Origin: Protea cynaroides
Lineage: Eukaryota; Streptophyta; Magnoliopsida; Proteales; Proteaceae
NCBI GenBank assembly: GCA_028583415.1
Contig: CM053266.1
Coordinates: forward strand, 44,213,726-44,277,725
Length of the DNA: 64,000 nucleotides
Direction of reading: 5' to 3'
Numbering within the stretch: position 1 is the first letter of the stretch; the number at the start of each line of letters is the position of its first letter. A program made the translations under genes and the position numbers. The notes below the pieces were generated by a model, which saw only the letters and a program-made list of their open reading frames with translations, was not told where the DNA came from and made no database searches. Positions 40,201-49,472 of the stretch are shown in pieces.

Positions 40201-43200
40201 TGGTGCAACTTTAGGTACCGCCTTCATGTCAATATCGTTAGCGTTACGCTTCCACCCCTCGTTTACTTGCGAACTAAATTTTATAGATGGTTGTGTCAGG
40301 TTTTCTTCAGTTATATATGCTACTTTGTGGTAACTTTGTTGACGGAAGAGCCTTATTTGGATACGTTCAGGTACGTATTCTCTCGTTAATTTGTACTTCA
40401 TATCTTCCCAAGTCCTAGGGTCTCGTCCTCGAACTCTGAGCTTCTGTTCATGGACTTTCCACCACTCATGGGAAGCTCCCAAAAGTTTGGATCATGCTAA
40501 TTTTAATTTTTGTGGTTCGGGAAGATCGAACCAATCAAAATAATCATCCAATGCACACAATCAGTCACAAAAGGTTGGTGGGTCTTACTTACCTAGAAAT
40601 CTTTTAAGTCCAGCCTTTATGTGAAATTTCATATCGGGGAAGTCTCCCATCATACTTATCATTTGGTAGATCTTGATAGTCCTCTCTAGGGACTCTTTGG
40701 AGAGCCCTAGCAATAGGCCTTAGCACTAGATTGCCTATAGGAGCTTCTCTTCTAGGGGCTTTTCTTCTAGCCGGCCTAGGGTTAATTCTTCCCTCCAAAT
40801 TATTCATTCTTCCTTCCACATTATCTAACTTTACATCTATTTTGGCCAATTATTGGAGAACTAAATTAATAGGGTCATTGGGGTTATTTGACTGATTAAG
40901 AGAGTTAGAATTCTCCTCAACCTGACTCTGATACCAATTTGATGGCAAAGAGGGTTCAAGACAACTCAAAGTAACAGTCCCTCTTTGCTGCAGGATCTTA
41001 TCAGAGTCCAACCCAAATTTAACTTTTAACAACAAACAAGAATTATTGAATTTGACAAATAACTTTAAATCTATCCAATAGAATGCTTCGAAACTTGAAG
41101 AAAATGATCCTTAGGATATGAGAAACAATACTCCAGAAGATGAATTTGATCCAACGGGTGAGATCGAAACTAATCTAGCCCATAGGTTTCAAACAGGTAT
41201 TTTAACAGAACCAGAATTGTATAACAATAAAAAATTACTTATCTCAGAATCTAGCTATTGGAAGGTCTTCAAACTTGAAGGGGAAGTACTCTAGGTTATG
41301 CTTGATAACGTACCCAAATTTGAAGATGATTCAACCATCGATGAAGAAGTTATGAATTTTCAAAAAACCACTATTATCTAAAAACGGGAATGAACAGAAA
41401 AGGAGTTTCGGTTGAGCCTCACAACTATGGGAGACTCAACCAGAATTTTTTTAACTAAAACTTTGGCCAACTCTGCTGCCAGTATCTTCTTCCTCTTTAT
41501 TTATAATGCTAAAAGGAAATACAAATGATAGAAGGACTAGTTCTTAGAAGGAATATTCAAAAATAAAAAAGAGAAACTTCCCTTTATAACTTTTAGAAAA
41601 GTTTCAAAAACAAATAACATCTATGACTAACTCATATGTTAACTAAATTTAGGAAACAAAACTAATGACTAATTTTAAGGAAACAAATCTATTTTTTTTT
41701 TTGAATTTAAGAAGACAACTTTCTAAAAATTCTGTTGGTACTGTTCACGTGAACAGTACCATGAACAATGTTCTTGGCTTTTGGGGCTTGCCTTTAGGCT
41801 GGTTCCATGGACCCATTCTTGGACTGCATCAGGAATGTTCCACGTAAGGGGGAGAAGTATATATATATCTGCTCAAGTTCATGGTTTCTCATTAACTAGA
41901 GCCTCGTCTACTACTACCTTACTCGTGATGGAGCTTGCAATCACCATCTACTAAGCTCATGTTGAAGTCTACTATAGTTGCATGTGATGCAACCTCTACT
42001 ACAGTTGCATATGCTGCAACCTCTACTATAGTTACACATGATGCAACCTTTACTAGTTGCACGTGATGCAATCTCTATTACAGTTGTGCATGATGTAACC
42101 TCTAGTACTTGTTGTACGTGATGCAACCTTTACTACCAGTTGCTCGTGATGCAACCTCTACTATCAATTGCACATGATGTAACCTCTACTACCAGTTGCA
42201 CTGGGGTAACTTCTACTATTAGTTCGTGTTTGTTAGCTTTACCAGTTGCACGAGATACAACCTTGCATGTAATGCTGAATTATGGGGTCTCCAACAACTT
42301 ATCTACTACCATTACTACTTGGTTTGCAGTGACCTATATTGCGTTGCTATCTACTACTACTATTCCTACCGGCTTTATTTGGGAAGAACCTATGCTGATT
42401 AGTGTTCTTGATTTGGTATTACTCATAGAAGTTCTCTCTATGCTCCCTGACATCTCTGGCTATATATTGTGAAGATCAGTGTTGCGGTCCATATCTATTC
42501 CAAGCTAGACATGGGTGACTTATATGCTCCAGCTTGAGGGGGGGTGTTAATAATGTATCTATTGACGCTACTCCCATCTCCGGATTAGTGCCATCCAGTT
42601 GTCAAGCTGGCTGCCTTTGTGTCTTTGGATTATTGTTGACTTAGTCTTTTTCTTTATCTCTTATTCATTGTGTAACTAGCAGACTAGTATTATTGTCTAA
42701 CTAGGTAGTACAAATAAATAGGATTCCTTGTTAGGACATGAGTGACTTATATGCTCCAGCTTGAGTGGGGTGGGGCTGTAATAATGTATCTATTGGCGCT
42801 AATCTCATCCCGGGATTAGTGCCATCCAGCTATCAAGTTGGCTGCCTTTGAGTCTTTACATTATTGTTGACTTAGTCTTTTTCCTTATCTCTTATTCATT
42901 ATGTACTATGAGAGTTGTTTTATTGTCTAATTAGGATTTGTTGTTTATCTAGGATTCTTTGTCATGTTGACACATGTAATTCATATCTCTTATGTAATTA
43001 AGACTACATGTTATATGGAGTCCTAGACATATCTTATTTTCCTTATTTGTGTATCTGTAAATAGTATTGAAAGGGAGGAGAACATACACAATTTTCTCTC
43101 TTTTCCCCAAAACACTGTTCACAATCTTGAAGCAGTCTTTAATTTCTCCATCTTTTCGTTTTCTATCTTTCTTTCTATATTGTTACAATTGGGATTGCAA

Positions 43201-43414
43201 ATTTGCACCTTTTCCCATAAACCATAAGGTAATTCAAAGGAGCTTGCAGATTCCCTAAGGCTCCATTTGTTCCGTAAAATTTTACGTGTAACATTTTATA
43301 TGTAAAAAAAAAAAAAAAATCAATGTTTGTTTCCAGTAGGTAAAAGAAAGATGAAGTTCCTATTTCCTGCCCTTTAGAGATCACTATAAAGTTTGTCATT
43401 ATTTTTTATATGTC

Positions 43415-43445
<31 letters not shown>

Positions 43446-46400
43446 CGACCTCATGACTTTGGATTTTGCCCCGGGGAGATACTTTTCTTCCTATTTGGAA
43501 GACCTGGATAGGGATGGGCGGGTTCATAGGTTGAGGATTCCACACCCGTCTTTGGTGGCGGCTCATTAACCCTAACCCTAGCTAAAGAATTAGGATTAAA
43601 AATCAGGGAAGTAGGACAATAGTTAGCGCAATACAGATTAGGGAAATTTTTATTAACTCACCAACCAAGGCTCAAGTAAGGCTGAACTCTGGTCATACCA
43701 CCCTTGAGAACAGTCCAAGTATTTCCAAAATAGTGCTGAAATCAGTGTTCAAAGGGTGCGATTGGCCTTTCAATGTATATGGCCAGAACAGGGCAAAGGA
43801 TTGAGTACAGTATGAAGAAGCCTCAGAAATTAGGGTTTTCAGATGGTGTCTGTCAGGGAATGATCTGAAGAATTTAAGGTTGAAATTTCTGGGCAAACAG
43901 AAAGGTACTGAGCGAGATATGATGGATTGCAGGTTGCTCTAAATTGAGTGCAAAACAGGGTAGCCAGCCGCATGAGCTGGAGAGGTGCTGTAATTGACGA
44001 ACAAAATTGGGAATCAAGAATCAATGAACAAGAACAGAGCAGGGTCAAAACAACCATCAACAGAGAAATTAAAATTCAAAACTGATGATCAGATCTATTT
44101 GGAAATATCACCAGAAGTTATGCATTAAATATCAATTTAAACTGATCAATAGAACAACAGTACCGGATGGATTCGATAAGCCCAAATAGCTTGAGAACAG
44201 AGTGTAGCAGGATGTATAACATAGATGTGCTGGCCTACTAGAAGAAGAATTCACACTTTTGGCCTTGAATGGAAGTGGATGACTAAGAAGTTCAAGGAAA
44301 AAAATCCCATGTGATGCGATGGCCAAGCTTGCTTTTGCTGTGACTGTATATCACATATGGTTCAAGAAAAACCTCAGACGAGGCCAAATCTTGATCGTTC
44401 GCTCAGATCTGGGAAGCCATTGTTTTCGATGTTCGTGGTGCCATTTTACCTATTGTTCCCCCCCTTCCGGATACAGCCTGTAATAGATTCATTTTGTTCT
44501 CGTGGAATCTGGCCAATTCTTGAGCTGTTCTGATTTTTGGGTTTTTTTCTTTTTTGTTTGGGCTAGTGCCCTTGTTTTGTAAGGAGCCTGGCCCTATCCT
44601 TTGGATACCCAGGTTTATTCTCCCTTATTTGGGGTGCTGTTAATACAATTATTTATTCACAAAAAAAAAGTGGTCAATCTGACCTGATAGTGGAGGAAAT
44701 TAACAAAGAATTAATAAAAATTGAAGAACTTCACCAGCTGTAGAAAAATCACTGATCAACCAGGCCATGACCCAGAAACTTTTACCCTAAAACACCAACA
44801 AAGTTGCTAACTTGCTATCCTTCAACTCAAAAATCACTGCATTACATAGCATAGAGCCATAGACCACTGATTTATAGACCAAACCCTAAATTTTCTATTG
44901 TTAGCACAACTCACAAATTATAGACCTTAGATTCCTAGATATGAGGACCAAGGAATCTGAAAATAGAAACTTTCTAGAGCTTCTAGAATTTCTAGAACCA
45001 GACCCAAAAGTTCTTCAACAAAATAGAAACAACCCAAAATAGTAACTCAATATGGACTCAATCTAGCCTAAACCTTCTAGGGGAAAAAAAATTGAAACTA
45101 GAGGCTAACAACTAATCTCCTGCATGCATCAGTCCCTTCATGCTTGGGCTTATAGAATTGACCCTTTACAATAGAAAACCTAAAAATGTTAACTGATGAC
45201 TGATATAGCCCATTAGTTTAAACTTTCTATGTTTTCTGTTACTTGACTCTGCATGCTAAGCTTTTAGCTTTTTGGATTTCGGAACAAATTGCTGTATGAA
45301 TCGAAGTTTTGAATTAGTCTTTCCTTGTGTATACTAACTAAGTCTAGGTTCCTAACAGGCAACATTGTTGATGAGAGGAAGTATGGTGTACGTTGGGGGA
45401 ATCGATCAGAAACAGAATCTGATTTTAACTGTCTATTTGGAAACAAAAAACAAACCCATCAAACAATCTCTGCTTTCGAGGACTCTTTGCATGGCATAAG
45501 GTTCTCTTCAACTGTGGCTTTTCCTGTTTGGATAGGTCATATCCATCACTTCCGTGACTATTTTATTTTGTATCTTTGCAGGGATGCAGACAGAGCAGTT
45601 TGTAATTTCAACATTTTAGGTGCTTCCCTTTTGCATAGTTTTGCAATACTGATAGGGATCATATCTATGCAAGACAGTCAAATTGAGTTTTATGACTAAG
45701 AGTTGCTTCTTATTGGAAAATTTGACAAGCAATCAGTTTATAAACTTATTTGATTTTTCTCCTCTTTTTGGCAGAAATTCTATTTTTCTTAGTGATTGTA
45801 GCCAGAATTCCTAGTTCTCTACCCCCTCCCCCTTTTCCAGATAGGCAAGAAACTAAATTAGTAATGCAGAAGGCAAAAACTACACACAACTAAGATGCAA
45901 AATTTACAATAAAAAAAAAGAGAAAAAGAAGTCAACTTGTCTCTCTGCTGATCCTTAGGAATTTATCGTCCATCAGATGCCTTAATAAGCCTTTTCATGC
46001 TTTGGAATCTCTTTGAAGCCACTAACCATCTCATAAACGTTCTCAAAATTACAACCTAAAAAATAACATCTGCAACATGATCTCACCCAGCTCACATCAC
46101 AGCTACTCAAACTCCCTTGCTAAAGTTTATATGCTAGAAAACATATTTAAAACAATGTTGTTGTGCCATGCAGACCATTAGTAACAAGTCAGTTGTATTA
46201 CAGTTTCCTTTCTGCTTGCTTTTCTTGAAAAATAAAAAAGAAAAAGAAATATTGGTTGCTACCTGATATTTGCATGAACTGAAAGAACAAATGGAGTACA
46301 GAAAGGGTTTTTTTTTCTTTCCTCTTTGCTTATTTACTTGTTCTGCTAAAGAAGCGGGGATGTAATTTTTGTTCTTAGGTTTGTTTTTTGGTGATTCTTC

Positions 46401-48860
46401 AGATATTTGTGATTTATAAGCTTGTTATTTTGTGGAAAGATAATATGCTTGAATTATTGAATGGCTCTTTTGAGTTGTTTCTTGCCTTACAAATCTCTCT
46501 TTTCTAACTAGGACACACTTTTATGCTATTAGCTCCCAGGGAAAAGGCGTGTGAATTGTATGTACATGTGTTAGGCTTAGGCCATGATGCACAAAATAAA
46601 TCTCGGGGTCATAAAAAAGAATACCTTAAAAATTATTCTGGATTATTTCTATGGCCCCGTCCACCAAATGAAGCCTACTAATGCTTTTGCATCACAATAG
46701 TGATTATACTGCCATTGATAACTGTTCTCTTATTCCTTGATATGACAGATTAATTGGTGAAACTTTAGATTAATGGTTTGCTTTTGCAGTCTCAGCACTG
46801 GATTTTTTATTCTAGAGTTCTTATAGTATATGACAATTTAATATACTGGAAGTCTGGAAGAGAAGGTTTAGGGTCTCTCTTTGGTGTCAAGAAATGTGTC
46901 ATCTCATTTAATCAATTTTCTTCTGCCTGTGGGGAAACAGGGTCACCTTCTCTGCATTTCGAGGACCCTGCTTCAGATAAAGAAATTTTTTTTGTAACAA
47001 AAGAAAAGTCAAGGTAAACTGGATTTTCGTGAGGGACTATTAGAGTAGATAATGGCCTTGTGATCAGTACTCATCCTTACTGATGCATGGGCAGGTATCC
47101 TTCATTGGATGGGAGTTGGGAGTTTAGCACTGGTACTGATCAACCAGCTTGGCCTTTCATGACAGAAGATGTAGTGGATAGCATGAGCTTGTTAAGGTAC
47201 TTTTTGATCTTCTTGTTTGGCATTGTCTTCATTTATCTAATTGTCTCTGCTACATTATGTTTTTGTTTTATTCTTATTGAATTTTGTTTCTCCCCCTTTC
47301 ATGAATGCATTACAGCGAAGAGTCATGCTCATCCAGTGCAGGTTCTTTCTATTGATTGAGAATAGATAATTTGATGATGCAAACTACACATTTTATTTTC
47401 TAAAAAAGTGATCTCTTTTAATGTTAGTGAGGGGTGACAGATTTCATAATTCTGCATCAAATTCAATTAAGATGAAAAAAAGAATGCCAAGGCAGGGAAA
47501 TGAAGTCTGCAGGAGCTCAGAAAACAACCATGGTGTTGAGAATCTTTATGCAGCAGAAACACAGAACCAAAACCAGGATGAAATTCACCGAGGAAACAAT
47601 GTGGAAGTTCCAGGAAAGTACCCAACTGTGCCAAAAAAGATGAGGTCTCAGCCGGAGGATTACTCAAAAGATCTGTACAGTGGCAAGGAAAATCTAGGAG
47701 CACAACCCAGATGGTCATTTTTGGGCGAATTTTCTTCAGCTGATAAAGATTTGGGTCGTGATTCTTTCTGCAACATTTCTGCAGAAGCAGGACCCACGTC
47801 TTTGGACTTAGAGTTCTTCTCAGAGGATCATTCCAACGCATTATCATCCTTGAAGAGATTCAAATTTGATGTTCCTTCTAAGTGTGCATATCCTGCCAAT
47901 GAAAAAGCTGCAGTCCAGCAATCTCTCTGCCCTAAGAATTGTTATGATTCCACCATTTTCTCAAATACAGAATCCAGTTCAAAGAAGCCAGATGCATCTC
48001 CAGCTGCCAGAATGGAAGGCAAGGCTCCAGATTCATCTGATGATGTTGATTTTCAGGAATGTACAGATGTTCCATGTGTATCTAGATTTGAAAGTGTCAG
48101 CAAATTTCATGATGAGAAATCAGAATTTCAGCACACATATTGTGGAAAATTTATTGAGGAGATACGAAAGGAGGTTTCTGTTGGGAACTTTGAGTCAACA
48201 TCCTCAGAAAATGGAAAAGTGTCATATGATGCAGATTCCAATGATAATTGTGGTGAATACAATGTGGCAAATGATGATATTCTAGATCTAGTCTTGAAGT
48301 CAAAGACAAGTTCTCCTGATTGTGCAGAGAAGTCAACTATAAAGGACAAACCCGGCAAGCTTGAGAAAACTATAGATGCCAAGAAGTAAGTTATACCCAT
48401 GGAATTTTCTGTTTTCTGCACTGTCTTATTCCTCATGATTATTGTGAATGCTTTATGTCTTTCTCCGTACTAAATGTGTATTTTTGTTTTCAGAAGCCAA
48501 TTTGATGCCCAAATTCATCGTTCTTCTCCAAGTTGGAAGAAAGGTTGTCTCTCTCTCTCTCTCTTGTTGGGGGTGTGGTGAAGAGTCGGGAAGTTTTACT
48601 TGGATGTGTTACTTCCATTCATTTCCATTTTCATTTACTCAGTTATAACATGATTTCTGAAGTATAAAAATTTATTTTATTGAGCAATTGATGCAGACAA
48701 TGATGCATCTAGGCCCAAGAAAAGGAATACTGAAGGTATCGGATGGAATGGTAATGTTAACTCAACTTACCAGATCATGCTTCAAAGCTATGTTCAACTT
48801 CTCTGTGTCCAGAAGGTGCAGAAGGAGGCAAATGAACAGGTCAGTTTGAAGAAAGCTTGA
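19256..48860 (+). CDS. HEIP1: HEIP1-like meiotic crossover protein (about 30-kb gene)
   Basis: Coding exons traced: 19256-19297, 20778-20800, 20981-21165, 23181-23288, 23408-23447, 23696-23796, 23945-24040, 33759-33858, 35095-35293, 45359-45500, 45582-45619, 46941-47013, 47095-47196, 47316-47341, 47428-48385, 48494-48543 and 48697-48860. Phases agree everywhere except between 24040 and 33759, so at least one exon is missing from the model. About 815 codons are covered. The start MLQWMGGSRRKVATSRKSTE, then RQRQYFEQRKLQ and SLDILSLLNL, is the conserved N-terminus shared by plant HEIP1 and animal REDIC1/C12orf40, which promote class I meiotic crossovers with the ZMM/HEI10 machinery. The rest is a low-complexity, acidic, Ser-rich body, then the conserved C-terminal helix STYQIMLQSYVQLLCVQKVQ. 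Introns 7 and 9 (each about 10 kb) are filled with transposons. The C-terminal end VSLKKA and stop assumes no splice at 48840. A weak donor follows 45500. Confidence 0.72.
22497..22777 (+). mobile_element. LTR-like fragment, probably a Copia-type solo LTR
   Basis: It has a TATA-like CTATAAATACAAG at about 22701 and ends in CTATTTTGTTACA. The last part (CTCCATCTTCTC then TTCTATTTTGTTACA) nearly matches the end of the LTR at 36091-36479. A TG start is plausible at 22497. No 5-bp target duplication could be matched, so the left border is uncertain. It lies in intron 3 of the HEIP1 gene. Confidence 0.45.
25146..25645. mobile_element. Foldback MITE, Mutator-like, 9-bp target duplication
   Basis: The element opens GGGTTAATTACACAGACACC and closes with the inverse, ending GTCTATGTAATTAACCC. 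The inverted arms extend for roughly 200 bp each around an A-rich centre. A perfect 9-bp duplication TTAAATAAA (25137-25145 and 25646-25654) identifies it as Mutator-like. It has no coding capacity and is inserted into the solo LTR. Confidence 0.85.
26100..26590. repeat. Degenerate tandem repeats inside the solo LTR
   Basis: A module with GGCATAGAGATAGAGCTA, GTGGCC, AGACCACA, CCACA and CCTGATGCCCTACCCGCA recurs at about 26110, 26280 and 26410 with deletions and local triplication of the GGCCAGGCCAGCAACCACATG part. Such internal repeats are frequent in large LTRs. Confidence 0.6.
28503..28798 (+). repeat. Dispersed repeat with duplicated ends, inverted copy at 32530
   Basis: The ends repeat each other in direct orientation: ATCCTAAAAGTTCGAGCTGT near 28508 and ATCCTAAAAGCTCAAGCTGT near 28734, followed by similar TATATCAACA tracts. 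The interior (GGCACCAAGGG, ATCAAACATTTGACCTCCTGG) matches the reverse complement of 32530-32710. Such sequences are very common in plant genomes, but I cannot assign the class. Confidence 0.6.
29328..29399 (-). mobile_element. Tiny retroposed stub with target duplication
   Basis: An 18-bp direct repeat, AGTTTATTCAACTCCTTT, occurs at 29328-29345 and 29382-29399. Between them lie a poly-T run and a few tens of bases. This is the pattern left by a severely 5'-truncated LINE or SINE insertion in minus orientation. Confidence 0.5.
29974..30096. mobile_element. hAT-type MITE with 8-bp target duplication
   Basis: The 123-bp element begins CATAGTTGTCAAGGCG and ends CGCCTTGACAACTATG, a near-perfect terminal inverted repeat. 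It is flanked by a perfect 8-bp duplication CACCCTAA (29966-29973 and 30097-30104), which points to the hAT superfamily. The GC-rich AAGGCG interior can fold back on itself. Confidence 0.85.
30225..30385 (+). mobile_element. tRNA-derived SINE
   Basis: An A-box-like GTGGTCAAGTTATG and a B box GGTTCGAGTCTCC are spaced about 35 bases apart, followed by a body and a terminal T run at 30371-30385. This is the architecture of a tRNA-related plant SINE. Target duplications were not clear. Confidence 0.55.
30386..33758. other. HEIP1 intron 7, distal part
   Basis: This is intronic DNA with an inverted copy of the 28.5-kb repeat at 32530-32710 and a purine-rich patch with a 13-base G run near 32076. 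The 31150-32300 part resembles degraded LTR material but has no definable ends. One HEIP1 exon should lie somewhere in intron 7 on phase grounds, and I could not find it. A short candidate follows the CAG at about 33627, but its phase does not fit. Confidence 0.4.
32530..32710 (-). repeat. Dispersed repeat, inverted relative to 28503-28798
   Basis: The plus strand reads GGGATAAGCGGTCCTAACATG, then GAGCCATGAGGTCGGGTG and TTGATCCTTGGTAGGTGTGG. Its reverse complement aligns with 28590-28760, including CACACGGC, GGCACCAAGGG, GGATCAAACA and GACCTC. Confidence 0.6.
35431..35605 (+). mobile_element. Au SINE with clean target-site duplication
   Basis: The body contains GGGCACAATGGTAATGTTG, ACCTGGTGGTCATGGGTTTG, AACAGCCTCTCTG, AGGGGTAAGGCTGCATACAT and a T-rich end. 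A perfect 12-bp duplication TATATTCCACAA flanks it (35419-35430 and 35606-35617). It is intact and in sense orientation inside HEIP1 intron 9, and its perfect duplication makes it younger than the Au copy at 1349. Confidence 0.9.
36610..37260. repeat. Degenerate CTGATCTG-rich tract
   Basis: Directly after the primer-binding region, the interior of the Copia-type element is built from diverged words such as CTGATCTG, CTGCTACTG and GATCTGCT over about 600 bases. It has no open frame and looks like an expanded and decayed tandem repeat. Confidence 0.55.
37977..39013. mobile_element. Second long foldback element, Mutator-like, inside an LTR
   Basis: The ends are inverted: GAATAAATTTCAGCTACCCC on the left, and GGGGGGTAGCTGAAATTTATTC on the right. 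Matching arms continue through GATCCACTCCGTTTAACCAATTCCGTTA and its inverse. The other LTR of the host element lacks it and shows the unoccupied site near 41221-41240. The centre (about 38270-38870) is not inverted, contains CT- and GAA-rich tracts, and could be captured host DNA. The flanking A-rich duplication is too simple to fix exactly. Confidence 0.75.
39802..40849 (-). pseudogene. Broken retrotransposon gag
   Basis: Starting with MAKIDVKLDNVEGRMNNLEG at 40849, the minus strand encodes a gag N-terminus, then EDYQDLPNDKYDG. After frame changes come the capsid motif ASHEWWKVHEQKLRVRGRDP and TWEDMKYKLTREYVPE, typical of Gypsy gag. A third open segment (39802-40158) codes an acidic tail. 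Frameshifts separate the three parts, so no full protein is made here. Confidence 0.75.
41968..42262. repeat. Minisatellite of about 30-bp units
   Basis: Roughly nine diverged copies of GTTGCACGTGATGCAACCTCTACTACCA run head to tail in the 3' interior of the Copia-type element. Units vary from about 27 to 33 bp. Each contains a TTGCA...TGCAA inverted core that could form a small hairpin. Confidence 0.8.
42507..42776. repeat. Duplicated purine tract and partial LTR
   Basis: The words GGGTGACTTATATGCTCCAGCTTGAG (from 42514) and GAGTGACTTATATGCTCCAGCTTGAG (from 42739) show a direct duplication of the element's 3' interior plus the first ~190 bases of the LTR. Template switching during reverse transcription or unequal recombination could give this. 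Confidence 0.65.
43188..45358. other. HEIP1 intron 9, distal part
   Basis: This is intronic DNA. It has A runs near 43303-43317 and 43414-43441 and a possible LINE tail at 44460-44669. No coding pattern was recognised. Minus-strand ORFs at 43693-44326 are Ser/Leu-rich without motifs and are not called. Confidence 0.4.
44460..44669 (+). mobile_element. Possible LINE 3' end with poly-A
   Basis: A T-rich segment with TTTGTTTGGGCTAGTGCCC, then GGGGTGCTGTTAATACAATT and a terminal A run at 44661-44669, looks like the 3' UTR and tail of a plant L1 element. There is no coding remnant, so this is tentative. Confidence 0.35.
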
Positions 48861-48943
48861 TGCTTTATTCATACCCAGAAGGTGCCGAAAGAGGCAAATG
48901 AACAGGGCAGTTTTGAAGAAAGCTTGATGCTTTATTCATACCC
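48810..48943 (+). repeat. 66-bp tandem duplication at the end of HEIP1
   Basis: Two adjacent copies of a 66-bp unit starting CAGAAGGTG and ending TTTATTCATACC are seen (48810-48875 and 48876-48943). The first copy codes the last HEIP1 residues; the second is downstream of the stop. The same pair is present in the duplicated unit at 54825-54956, so it arose before the segmental duplication. Confidence 0.75.
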
Positions 48944-49472
48944 TTCTGAGATAAGGTAGGGTCTATCAGAAATAATGGAATGAAGACATTGTGCTATTCT
49001 TAGTCTTATGGACTGGATGATTTTCAGAGCCCTACAATTGACTACATGTGGATCCAGCAATCATATATTACTCCATAATATTGTTTTGGGGTGGATATCT
49101 CTGAGGTTCTGGCTACATCAATGGGCATAACGTTTTGTTGAAAGGCTAGATTTGCTATAGAATTGTCATAATTCATTTAGACTCAGGGAAAACCAAGTCA
49201 GAAAATCAGCATTTTATGGCACTTCACTCCTGGTTGGAACTTTACATTTTGATGATTCTTCACATACTAAAACATATTCAAAACAACAATTGCCTTAGAC
49301 ACCTGTCAAACCTAACCTGTCTATAGCTGCTCATATTTAAGTCACACCAAGTACTCAGCCCAGACAAATACATCTGTAGGAATTATCATTCTTCATGCTA
49401 CATGGACCGATACTCTTCTGGTCATGTTAAATTAGAAATTCTTCATGATTTTTTTTTTGTTTACTGGAAGGT

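Larger units (their letters stand above)
37671..41831 (-). mobile_element. Gag-only LTR retrotransposon nested in the Copia-type element
   Basis: Two LTRs, 37671-39643 (expanded by a nested element) and 40940-41831, share sequence throughout. The whole is bounded by a perfect 5-bp duplication GGAAT (37666-37670 and 41832-41836). On the minus strand each LTR starts TGATGCAGTCC and ends TTTGCCATCA or TTTGTCATCA. A primer-binding site TTGGTATCAGAGTC follows the upstream LTR, and a purine tract AAGTAGGGGGGAGT precedes the downstream one. The interior is only about 1.3 kb and carries a broken gag gene and no pol. This fits the terminal-repeat-with-gag class, which must borrow enzymes from another element. 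Confidence 0.82.
36091..43187 (+). mobile_element. Non-autonomous Copia-type LTR element with rearranged 3' end and nested insertions
   Basis: The 5' LTR (36091-36479) starts TGTTAATAATGTATC and ends TTTTGTTACA. It is followed directly by a primer-binding site TGGTATCAGAGC (36480-36491), complementary to initiator Met-tRNA. A purine tract AGCTTGAGGGGGGG precedes a second LTR start at 42545. That copy stops near 42738, the purine-tract region repeats, and a complete LTR runs 42777-43187. Ignoring the nested element (37671-41831), the interior is about 1.9 kb, with no gag, protease, integrase or reverse transcriptase. The flanking 5 bases (ATCAG and ATTGG) do not match well, in keeping with later rearrangement. 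It fills much of HEIP1 intron 9. Confidence 0.7.

Noticed and set aside
42140..42472. 110-codon ORF through the minisatellite
   Set aside because: It is an open frame produced by the tandem repeat; no protein family pattern.
43560..43580. Telomere-like TAACCCTAACCCTAG
   Set aside because: Only two units; chance is sufficient, so not an interstitial telomere.
47467..47847. 126-codon minus-strand ORF opposite HEIP1 exon 15
   Set aside because: It is a shadow of the coding strand with no start context or motifs of its own.
47866..48285. 139-codon plus-strand ORF inside the large HEIP1 exon
   Set aside because: It overlaps the 47428-48385 exon in another frame; the HEIP1 frame has matching splice phases and family features.
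48840..48860. GTCAGT as a true splice donor ending HEIP1 exon 17
   Set aside because: Read-through reaches a stop after VSLKKA in both duplicates and no plausible downstream exon was seen. Kept as unspliced, but not excluded.
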